Positions 6,953 to 12,527 of a DNA stretch of 15,532 nucleotides are shown here, piece after piece. Under the pieces are notes generated by a model that searched no databases, was not told the origin of the DNA, and saw only the letters and a list, made by a program, of their open reading frames with translations. Position 1 is the stretch's first letter. Every line of letters starts with the position of its first letter. Source of the DNA: Hominenteromicrobium mulieris (GTDB lineage: Bacteria > Bacillota > Clostridia > Oscillospirales > Acutalibacteraceae); assembly GCF_020687165.1 (NCBI RefSeq), contig NZ_JAJEQC010000023.1; one strand, written 5' to 3'. The translations under genes were made by a program, and so were the position numbers.

Positions 6953-7921
6953 TCAGATCCAACGGGTCTCGGTCATCTTCGGCTCGAAGATGATAGCGGA
7001 CTTCAGGGTCTCAACAGCCTTCATAAGGCCCTCGTTCTGGCTCATGAGGCTATCCTCATGCTCAATGCTGATGGCATAGTCATAGCCGACAAGGCGCAGA
7101 GCGCTGATGATGTCCTTCCAATAGAGCAGATCGTTGCCGTAGCCAACGCTGCGGAAGATCCAGGAGCGATGTGCTTCGTCTGCATAGCTCTTCGTGTCGA
7201 GCGCGCCGTTCTTTGCCATGTTGTACTTATCGAGACGGGTATCCTTTGCGTGTACGTGGAAAATTGCGTCGCCGCCGAGCTCGCGGATAACAGCAACCGG
7301 ATCCATGCCCTGCCAAATGAGGTGGGACGGGTCAAAGTTTGCGCCGATCTCCGGGCCCACAGCCTCACGGAGCTTGAGGAGCGTCTCGGTGTTGTAAACA
7401 CAGAAGCCCTGGTGCATTTCAAGAGCGATCTTGTTGACGCCGTGCTCTCTTGCGAATGCTACAAAATCCTTCCAGTAATCGACAAGAATCTTCCACTGAT
7501 ACTCAAGAATCTTACCGAAATCGTCCGGCCATGCGCATACAACCCAGTTCGGATACTGAGAGGTCTCGCAATCGCCCGGGCAGCCGGAGAAGCAGTTGAT
7601 CTGATGCAGGCCGTATTTTTCAGCCATCAGAACTGCGTTGCGCATGTCCTTATCATAAGCCGCAGCCAGCTCCTTATTCGGGTGGATCGGGTTGCCGTGG
7701 CAGGAGAATGCGCTGACTTCCATATCATACTTCTTGATGGTATCGCAGAACTCCTGATACTTTGCTTCATCGTGGAGCAAAACTTCCGGATCGCAGTGAT
7801 CTTTGCCCGGATAGCCGCCGCAGCCGATTTCGACCATCTGGATGCCCATGGACTTGAAATACTTCAGTGCGTCCTCAAGAGGCATGTTGCCTACAACATT
7901 GGTAAGTACGCCTAACTTCAT
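6953..7921 (-). CDS. Sugar phosphate isomerase/epimerase, TIM-barrel (AP endonuclease family 2 fold)
   Basis: The product is 322 aa with the xylose isomerase-like TIM barrel. Beta-strand/metal-site residues are visible in order: EIGCGGYPG (31-39), Glu168 in ALEMHQG, Asp197 and His200 in NFDPSHLIWQG, His224 in FHVHAKD, and Glu287 in SIEHED. These form the divalent-metal centre used to isomerise or epimerise sugars and sugar acids. The substrate cannot be read from sequence. AAGGAG precedes the ATG by nine bases and a good promoter lies at 8010-8038. It is transcribed divergently from a sugar-type MFS transporter, which supports a carbohydrate catabolic role. Related proteins include dehydrogenase-linked epimerases of inositol or uronate metabolism. 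Confidence 0.9.
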   Translation of the reverse strand: MKLGVLTNVVGNMPLEDALKYFKSMGIQMVEIGCGGYPGKDHCDPEVLLHDEAKYQEFCDTIKKYDMEVSAFSCHGNPIHPNKELAAAYDKDMRNAVLMAEKYGLHQINCFSGCPGDCETSQYPNWVVCAWPDDFGKILEYQWKILVDYWKDFVAFAREHGVNKIALEMHQGFCVYNTETLLKLREAVGPEIGANFDPSHLIWQGMDPVAVIRELGGDAIFHVHAKDTRLDKYNMAKNGALDTKSYADEAHRSWIFRSVGYGNDLLYWKDIISALRLVGYDYAISIEHEDSLMSQNEGLMKAVETLKSAIIFEPKMTETRWI

Positions 7922-8009
7922 GTTAAAACACTCCTTCTAATTGAATAAATCAAAAGAATAACAGATTGAATTGGGGCTTTTTCTGAAAGAGAAAACCCTG
8001 TTTGATTCT

Positions 8010-8038
8010 ATTGTACTATATTTCCTTGGTAAAATCAA
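8010..8038 (-). promoter_or_regulatory. Promoter of the sugar isomerase/epimerase gene
   Basis: On the minus strand TTGATT (8033-8038) and TACAAT (8010-8015) are separated by 17 bases, close to sigma-A consensus. The leader is about 80 bases and holds a small hairpin (GGG..TTTTCT with AGAAAA..CCC, about 7975-8000), which may be regulatory. Confidence 0.72.
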
Positions 8039-8125
8039 CATGGATTTGGCTTTTACGCCGCATTTTTTTTGGAATGTCTTTCGGCAGATGTATGAAATTT
8101 TTGTGGTTTTCCGTCAAATTCACGG

Positions 8126-8154
8126 TAGAATTTCGCCGGGCCTTCCGCTATAAT
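8126..8154 (+). promoter_or_regulatory. Probable promoter of the MFS transporter gene
   Basis: A perfect TATAAT (8149-8154) lies 35 bases before the ATG. The -35 position (TAGAAT, 8126-8131, 17-base spacer) is weak. A second TATAAT at 8181-8186 is too close to the start codon to serve as a -10. Confidence 0.5.
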
Positions 8155-8189
8155 GAAAGTTAGCATTTTATTAAAGGCGGTATAATTAA

Positions 8190-9464
8190 ATGGAGAAGAC
8201 CCAAAACTTTAAAAGCACCGTGTTTGCCTGCTACCGCGGGTATATCACGCAGGGCATTGTGAACAATCTCTCTCCCCTGTTTTTCGTGCTGTTCCAAAAC
8301 AAATTCGGCATTTCGTATTCGCTGATTTCGGCACTTATTCTGTGCAACTTTGTGACGCAGGTCATCACGGATGTGCTTTCCGTTAAATACGTAGACCGCA
8401 TCGGCTACCGAAAATCGGCGGTCATCGCACACGCGCTGGCGTTTTTAGGTCTTGTGATGCAGGGCACGCTGCCGAATGTGCTGCCTGCGCCGTATGTGGG
8501 TCTTGTCCTTGCGACGATTGTGAACGGCGTGGGCGGCGGCCTGATTGAAGTTATCATCAGCCCGATTGTCGATTCCTGCCCGGGAGACGCGAAGGCCTCC
8601 GCGATGAGCCTTTTACATTCGTTTTACTGCTGGGGACAGGTAGGTGTGGTGCTCATCACGACGCTTTTGCTGCGCTTGATCGGCGAGGATCTGTGGTTTA
8701 TCATCCCGATTTTGTGGTCTTTGCTGCCGCTTTATAATTTATTCCGTTTCCTCAAGGTGCCGCTGATGCCCACCGTGCCGGAGGAAGAGAAAACACCGCT
8801 CAAAACGCTGTTTACCTCGAAAATTTTCCTCGTGGCACTGCTTTTGATGCTTTGCGCGGGCGCGAGCGAGCTTGCCATGAGCCAGTGGAGCTCGCTGTTT
8901 GCGGAGCGTGCGCTCGGCGTGACGAAGGTCATCGGCGACCTTTTAGGGCCGTGCCTGTTTGCGGTGTTTATGGGCATCGGCAGAACAATCTATGGCGTGT
9001 GGGGCGAGAAAATCCATTTAACGGGCGCGATGGTATTCTGCGCCGCACTGTGTATTTTGTGCTATCTCGGTACGGCTTTATTTGAAAACCCGTGGCTTTC
9101 TCTGCTTTCATGCGCGCTGTGCGGCTTTTCCGTGAGCCTCATGTGGCCGGGCACGTTTTCGCTGACTTCCGCTGCATACCCGAAGGGCGGCACGGCGATG
9201 TTCGGCATTTTGGCGGTGTTGGGCGATGTGGGCTGCTCTGTGGGCCCGGCATTGATGGGCGCAGTGAGCGGCGCGGTTTCCGGCAATGCAAAAATCGCCG
9301 CATCTTTCCCGAATCTCACTGCGGACCAACTCGGTTTAAAGAGCGGTATGCTGTTTTCCTCGGTTTTTCCGGCATTTATTTTAATCGGCGTTCTGTTGCT
9401 CACACGGTTTCATAAGGCTGCGAATAAAAAGCCAAGCCCCAAAGCGGACTTGAGCGAAGAATAG
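8190..9464 (+). CDS. MFS transporter, sugar-type
   Basis: The product is 424 aa with about 12 membrane segments and a charged central loop near 195-205 (PTVPEEEKTPLKT). The loop between helices 2 and 3 carries DRIGYRK (69-75), the major facilitator signature. The N-terminal half has GVGGGLIEVIISP and the C-terminal half LMWPGTFSLTSAAYP, both seen in sugar MFS proteins of the fucose-permease-like group. The transported compound is not proven. Its neighbours are a TIM-barrel sugar isomerase on one side and an alpha-L-fucosidase on the other, which makes a sugar or short oligosaccharide the likely substrate. The ribosome site is modest (AAAGGCGG about nine bases or more upstream). It ends at a strong hairpin (9486-9544). 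Confidence 0.88.
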   Translation: MEKTQNFKSTVFACYRGYITQGIVNNLSPLFFVLFQNKFGISYSLISALILCNFVTQVITDVLSVKYVDRIGYRKSAVIAHALAFLGLVMQGTLPNVLPAPYVGLVLATIVNGVGGGLIEVIISPIVDSCPGDAKASAMSLLHSFYCWGQVGVVLITTLLLRLIGEDLWFIIPILWSLLPLYNLFRFLKVPLMPTVPEEEKTPLKTLFTSKIFLVALLLMLCAGASELAMSQWSSLFAERALGVTKVIGDLLGPCLFAVFMGIGRTIYGVWGEKIHLTGAMVFCAALCILCYLGTALFENPWLSLLSCALCGFSVSLMWPGTFSLTSAAYPKGGTAMFGILAVLGDVGCSVGPALMGAVSGAVSGNAKIAASFPNLTADQLGLKSGMLFSSVFPAFILIGVLLLTRFHKAANKKPSPKADLSEE

Positions 9465-9485
9465 TTTTCAGGCAACAGATAGAGA

Positions 9486-9544
9486 AAAAGTGCAATGCAA
9501 ATCTCTTGCATTTGAATTTGCAAGGGATAAATTGTTGCACTTTT
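9486..9544. terminator. Nested long inverted repeat after the transporter gene
   Basis: AAAAGTGCAA (9486-9495) pairs perfectly with TTGCACTTTT (9535-9544). Nested within is a second hairpin, CTTGCA (9505-9510) with TGCAAG (9519-9524). The A and T runs at the two ends fit a bidirectional intrinsic terminator between the convergent transporter and fucosidase genes. The long, nested form is unusual and a small repeat element is an alternative. Confidence 0.6.
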
Positions 9545-9739
9545 GCCAGATTGCTACCAAACAGAATTTGTGAATGCAAACCTCAAAGCAGTTTGCTTCC
9601 TGCAGGCTTTCTATCCTGCGGCCTGTGTCAGCACACATGCCGTTGTGCTTTGCGACATGAACGGCAGACAAATGCCGCTCTCACCTGCGCCGATTAGCAG
9701 CTCCGTGCCGTTTTCGCAGGAGGCTTATACGTCAGATAC
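9545..9739. other. Spacer between transporter and fucosidase, no confident gene
   Basis: No convincing coding region was found. There is a small inverted repeat, GCAAAC with GTTTGC, at about 9578-9598. A 38-codon minus-strand frame (9611-9724) lies in frame beyond the fucosidase stop but has no start; it is discussed as a finding. Confidence 0.4.
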
Positions 9740-10786
9740 TCACCGTAACAGTTGGGTTTCCAGCTCGCGAACGCGGCGAAGAATATCGACGGAATAGGAC
9801 GGAATACGGCCGAGCGCATCGGGACCGACGTTCAAAAGGTAGTTTACACCCATGCCGTTGAGCTTCTGCTTGTTTGCAAGGATCTGCTCGGGTGTTTTCC
9901 AGTTGTGGTCGTAGTATTTGAAGCCCCATGTGTCGTTCAGCGTGGCCGCGGTCTCATAGAGGTTATACGGCGAATACTTGAAGCCGAACAGATCGTTCAT
10001 GGACTGCATGTCCCCTGCGCGTTCTTTCGAGATCTCTGCCGGACGCTCTGCGGGAATCTCGTTATCGCCGAGAGAAACGTAATCATACACGCCGTTGCCG
10101 AGGCGAGAGTTCACAAGGCAGTCCGGCTGATACTGCTTCACAAGGTCGTAAAGCTCCTGACTCTGCGCCTTTGTCATCACGCCCGGGGTATCGAACCAGA
10201 TCAGGCAGATGTCGCCGTATTTTGTCATGATCTCCTTCACCTGCGGCTTGATCTTCTCGTTAAAGCAGATGGAGTAGTCTTTGTTGTCTGCACCGGGGAA
10301 ATCCCAGTTGTTATACCACGCCGTGCCTGCGCAGCCGGTGGTTTTGTCGTAGCCGCCGCCGTGCGGGTGGTGCCAGTCAAGCTCCTGCGAATAGTAAAGC
10401 CCCAGCTTTAAACCGTGCTTGTAGCAGGCTTCCGCCAGCTCTGCGATGAGGTCTCTTCCAAATGGCGTTGCTTTTTTGATGTTGTATGCATCGCAGTCGG
10501 AATCAAACAGCGCAAAGCCCTCGTGGTGCTTAGAGGTAACCACAAAGTAGGTCATGCCGCATTCTTTTGCAAGCTTTACCCACTCCTCCGCATTAAAATA
10601 AACAGGGTTGAACGCACCCGCAAGCTGTTCCATTTCGCGGTTCGGGATGGCAAAGGCGGACTGGATCCATTCACCGTAATCATAAGGCGTGCGGCGCCCT
10701 CTGTACTCACCGGCGAGCATGGAATAGAGTCCGAAGTGGACCATCATGCCGTATTTCGCTTCGCGAAACCATTCGATATTGTTCAT
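9740..10786 (-). CDS. Alpha-L-fucosidase, GH29, catalytic domain only
   Basis: From the ATG at 10786 the product is 348 aa. GH29 enzymes release L-fucose from glycans by a retaining mechanism. The (beta/alpha)8 motifs are clear: FREAKYGMMVHFGLYS (7-22), EYRG, HHEGF (87-91), LKLGLYYSQELDWHHP (126-141) and LIWFDTPG with the nucleophile Asp199. The C-terminal beta-sandwich seen in many GH29 proteins is absent; the frame ends soon after the barrel (LLNVGPDALGRIPS). There is no signal peptide, so the enzyme should act in the cytoplasm on imported oligosaccharides. The frame is open further upstream, but that part has no family match that I recognise. The AAAGGAGG lies 47 bases from this ATG, across a hairpin, so the start is less certain than usual; an in-frame CTG at the normal distance would add 13 residues. 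Confidence 0.88.
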   Translation of the reverse strand: MNNIEWFREAKYGMMVHFGLYSMLAGEYRGRRTPYDYGEWIQSAFAIPNREMEQLAGAFNPVYFNAEEWVKLAKECGMTYFVVTSKHHEGFALFDSDCDAYNIKKATPFGRDLIAELAEACYKHGLKLGLYYSQELDWHHPHGGGYDKTTGCAGTAWYNNWDFPGADNKDYSICFNEKIKPQVKEIMTKYGDICLIWFDTPGVMTKAQSQELYDLVKQYQPDCLVNSRLGNGVYDYVSLGDNEIPAERPAEISKERAGDMQSMNDLFGFKYSPYNLYETAATLNDTWGFKYYDHNWKTPEQILANKQKLNGMGVNYLLNVGPDALGRIPSYSVDILRRVRELETQLLR

Positions 10787-10795
10787 GTCTTTTCT

Positions 10796-10841
10796 GCACG
10801 GCTGCCGACGAAAAAAATTGCGCAGCCGTGCTTCCTCCTTT
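10796..10841 (-). promoter_or_regulatory. Shine-Dalgarno and intervening hairpin in the fucosidase leader
   Basis: AAAGGAGG (minus strand, 10834-10841) is a strong ribosome site but is 47 bases from the ATG. Between them a perfect 10-bp inverted repeat, GCACGGCTGC/GCAGCCGTGC (10822-10831 and 10796-10805), can fold out 36 bases and leave a spacing of about 11. There is no T run after the stem, so it is not a terminator. Confidence 0.6.
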
Positions 10842-10861
10842 GAGAATTTTTTATGTACCCT

Positions 10862-10890
10862 ATTATAGCATACGGAACCGAATCTGTCTT
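10862..10890 (-). promoter_or_regulatory. Promoter of the fucosidase gene
   Basis: On the minus strand there is a perfect TATAAT (10862-10867) with TG one base upstream (extended -10), and AAGACA (10885-10890) 17 bases before it, four of six to -35 consensus. Confidence 0.75.
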
Positions 10891-10930
10891 GCTGTTTCTT
10901 TTTTATACAAGCGAAAAAAGCCATGCAGCG

Positions 10931-10939
10931 TGCTATACT
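10931..10939 (+). promoter_or_regulatory. Extended -10 promoter of the broken Nudix gene
   Basis: TGCTATACT is an extended -10 (TGnTATACT). No good -35 is seen at 17 bases. It lies 43 bases before the ATG at 10982 and is divergent from the fucosidase promoter. Confidence 0.5.
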
Positions 10940-10981
10940 GAAAATGAAGACAAATCAAAGCGGAAAAACCGGAGACATAGT

Positions 10982-11089
10982 ATGGCGGAATATGTAGATA
11001 TTGTAGATGAGAACGGGATCCCCACAAGCGAAACGGTAGAGCACGAAACGGCGCACGCAAAGGGCTTTCGGCACCGCACCCGCGCTTGA
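10982..11089 (+). pseudogene. Truncated Nudix hydrolase, N-terminal fragment
   Basis: The ATG has GGAG seven bases upstream. The 35 codons (MAEYVDIVDENGIPTSETVE, then a segment ending GFRHRT) match the N-terminus of Nudix hydrolases related to isopentenyl-diphosphate isomerase-like proteins, which normally continue RHRTxHVWI into the Nudix box. Here homology stops after RHRT, two unrelated codons follow, and a TGA ends the frame at 11089. The Nudix box and all metal ligands are missing and do not reappear in the window, so the fragment cannot be an active hydrolase. This is the clearest sign that foreign DNA or a deletion endpoint lies at about 11078-11086. Confidence 0.75.
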
Positions 11090-11237
11090 CGCAAAAGCAC
11101 TTGCGAGCCTGCTTGCCAGCAATCCCGAACTACTCAAAAAGGCTTTGGAGTCTGTCCTGCTTGCAATAACACCTGAGTTTATTAGCGAAGCGCAAATTAG
11201 CAAACGGACTGAAAACCGAATGAAAATACGTCGATAA
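11082..11237 (+). pseudogene. Orphan C-terminal coding remnant joined to the Nudix fragment
   Basis: One base out of frame with the Nudix fragment, 51 codons run without a stop from the junction to TAA at 11235-11237. The translation starts ALDAKALASLLASNPELLKK and continues with another amphipathic helix-like stretch, so it looks like real protein rather than noise, but there is no start codon or ribosome site. I do not recognise the family. It is most likely the tail of a gene whose 5' part was lost at the junction. Confidence 0.4.
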
Positions 11238-11473
11238 TGCAGTGCGTATTAGCAAAATGCTAACTGTGGAAATACAGAAAAAGTGATTGGTCTTGACCAC
11301 AAAATGCCAAACCTGTGATTAGCAATTAGCAAGCAGCCAACCACAACAGAAAATAAAAGCCGAAAAGCCCGATTTTACTAGGCTTTTCCGAAATTATAGT
11401 GTTAATCATTTCTTTTTTTGAAATCTGCTAATATTATGCCGTTTTTCCATTCGTTTTAGCAAGGTATTAGCAA
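11182..11473 (+). repeat. Cluster of TTAGCAA direct repeats (iteron-like)
   Basis: TTAGCAA occurs at 11197, 11249, 11319, 11326, 11456 and 11467, with TTAGCGA at 11182. The pair at 11319-11332 is back to back. Two inverted partial copies (GCTAA) lie at 11259 and 11427. The copies at 11196 and 11466 extend to an exact 11-base match, ATTAGCAAACG. The density is far above chance for a 7-mer in 290 bases. Such clusters can bind a replication, integration or regulatory protein; which applies here is unknown. Confidence 0.6.
11362..11388. terminator. Terminator-like hairpin in the AT-rich stretch
   Basis: GAAAAGCC (11362-11369) and GGCTTTTC (11381-11388) form a perfect 8-bp stem with an 11-base loop. 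A T-rich run follows on the minus strand (rc of AAATAAAAGC), so it may terminate in that direction. No gene adjoins it clearly. Confidence 0.4.
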
Positions 11474-11752
11474 ACGCAAAGATTTTTGGGGAACATCATT
11501 AAGTTAATAGGATACTCGTTACGAGTGCTAATTCACAGTTGAATTTTTTGTTCTTTTTATATTAGTATAAATAAAATTTAACTTAAATAAGTCATAGAGA
11601 TATCTGTATTCAGTTTTCAAAATACACAAAATACAAATGAAAGGCTTCCATTTTCGTGGTTCGGAATTAACTCCTTCACTTGTTTGAACCGGGAGGGCGT
11701 TTTTGGGGGTGTTTTTTCAAAATTTCTTGAAAAAATTTTTTGTAAACAAAAA
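11474..11752. other. AT-rich stretch without a gene
   Basis: From 11238 to 11865 no coding region is supported. This part is strongly AT-rich with only short frames. Visible items are a palindrome ACTCGT-T-ACGAGT (11514-11526), a G-run-rich patch with GGG, GGG and GGGGG near 11690-11710, and long A and T runs at 11725-11755. It may be an element end or a spacer left by earlier insertions. Confidence 0.5.
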
Positions 11753-11790
11753 GCCGCCTATTTCCCTCGTAATCGAGGTCAATAGACGGC
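11753..11790 (-). terminator. Strong minus-strand intrinsic terminator with no gene feeding it
   Basis: GCCGCCTATT (11753-11762) pairs with AATAGACGGC (11781-11790), nine of ten bases plus a G-U on the minus-strand RNA. A 5-bp inner stem CCTCG/CGAGG closes on TAAT. On the minus strand the stem ends GGCGGC and is followed by TTTTTG, as in a textbook terminator. The plus strand lacks the T run. Confidence 0.65.
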
Positions 11791-11816
11791 GGGTAGAAAT
11801 ATTCATAATTTTGGTG

Positions 11817-11822
11817 TATAAT
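11817..11822 (+). promoter_or_regulatory. -10 box of the NTF2-like gene
   Basis: A perfect TATAAT lies 43 bases before the ATG at 11866. A loose -35 (TAGAAA) lies 17 bases upstream. Confidence 0.5.
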
Positions 11823-11865
11823 AGGAAATTAAGAGAAAGATAAATTTGAATTTGTGGAGGATAAT

Positions 11866-12234
11866 ATGAAAGTAGATGTCATTAAGAAATATTTTCAGTC
11901 TTGGTTAGATAACGATGTTGAGATTGTAAAACAGACTTTTTCTGAAAATGCTTTGTATAGTGAATGCTATGGACCTGAATATCATGGCTTATCACAAATT
12001 GTAACATGGTTTGAAAATTGGAATAATAAGGGACAAGTATTGGAATGGACAATCAAACGAATATTTGAGCAAAACCAAACGTTAATTGTTGAATGGTACT
12101 TCAGATGTAATTATGATGGTAAGATAGATGGCTTTGATGGTGTTACAATAGCAGATTTTGATAAGGATATGAAAATATTAAAATTATGTGAATTTCAGTC
12201 GAAGGCAGAACACTACTATCCATATGAATCATGA
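11866..12234 (+). CDS. NTF2/SnoaL-like small protein
   Basis: The product is 122 aa. The pattern KKYFQSWLDNDVEIVKQTF, then ALYSECYGPEYHGLSQIVTWFENWN and a strand-rich C-terminal half with IVEWYFRCNYDGKIDGFDG is typical of the NTF2-like/SnoaL-like fold, a cone-shaped pocket protein of about 110-140 aa. Members include isomerases, cyclases and proteins of unknown role, so no reaction is assigned. The start is the ATG at 11866 with GGAGG five bases upstream; an in-frame GTG at 11854 lies across that ribosome site and is unlikely. The gene is strongly AT-rich with A/T-ending codons, unlike both the chromosomal genes and the mobilization genes, and stands alone with its own promoter. That suggests cargo from a low-GC donor. 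Confidence 0.75.
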   Translation: MKVDVIKKYFQSWLDNDVEIVKQTFSENALYSECYGPEYHGLSQIVTWFENWNNKGQVLEWTIKRIFEQNQTLIVEWYFRCNYDGKIDGFDGVTIADFDKDMKILKLCEFQSKAEHYYPYES

Positions 12235-12265
12235 TCTAAATTCCAGTTTGTCGCACTGATAAAAC

Positions 12266-12320
12266 CCCTTTAGGAACTAAAGGGCGCACTTCTATACTCT
12301 CTGTCGAGAGTAGTGCGTCC
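12266..12320 (-). other. oriT: Putative origin of transfer (oriT) with IncQ/RSF1010-like nick motif
   Basis: On the minus strand, AGAAGTGCGCCCT (from 12292 down to 12281) closely matches the IncQ-family nick sequence TAAGTGCGCCCT. As in that family, it follows an inverted repeat: ACTCTC/GAGAGT (12296-12301, 12306-12311) with a TGTC loop. Outer arms GGGCGCACT (12282-12290) and AGTGCGTCC (12312-12320) extend it imperfectly. A second perfect 8-bp hairpin, CCCTTTAG/CTAAAGGG (12266-12284), overlaps the first by three bases. By analogy the nick would lie between 12287 and 12286 on the minus strand, so the mob genes would enter last. A MobQ-like relaxase gene 1.2 kb away supports the call, which remains inference. 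Confidence 0.6.
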
Positions 12321-12330
12321 TGCGGAGCTT

Positions 12331-12471
12331 CATTCTCCGTCAGCAGAAGAAAACTGCATGACCGAGAATGTTGCGTCACTTCGTTCCGTCAAGGTGGCTA
12401 CACCCCCTTGCGCCGCTAAAGCGGCTATCCCCTGTGGACTTGCCGTCCGCAAACGGTTTTGACAAACCGTT
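12331..12471. repeat. Hairpin-rich segment flanking the putative oriT
   Basis: Three more inverted repeats follow the nick region. At 12331-12370, CATTCTC, GTCA and CAG pair with CTG, TGAC and GAGAATG. At 12412-12425, GCCGCT pairs with AGCGGC across two bases. At 12452-12471, AACGGTTT pairs perfectly with AAACCGTT across TGAC. No gene is seen between 12235 and 12527. These could be binding sites for relaxosome accessory proteins. Confidence 0.55.
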
Positions 12472-12527
12472 CGCCGCCAGCAAGTTTGAAAATCAAGAAT
12501 CTTAATTTGATAAAGGAGTGTGATTCT

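Noticed and set aside
7058..7915. 285-codon plus-strand frame opposite the sugar isomerase gene
   Set aside because: It is a mirror frame of a conserved TIM-barrel gene and has no supported start.
10799..10924. Fucosidase starting upstream at 10924, giving 394 aa
   Set aside because: The extra residues have no GH29 similarity, and the extension crosses the promoter and Shine-Dalgarno. The shorter start at 10786 fits the family, with the CTG start left as an alternative.
10853..10981. Nudix fragment starting at 10853
   Set aside because: The upstream codons cross both divergent promoters; the ATG at 10982 has a ribosome site and matches the family N-terminus.
11182..11473. CRISPR array
   Set aside because: The TTAGCAA units are only 7 bases long with irregular spacing and no cas genes are nearby.
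11690..11710. G-quadruplex in the AT-rich stretch
   Set aside because: Only three G runs of three or more are present, so a standard four-run quadruplex is not supported.
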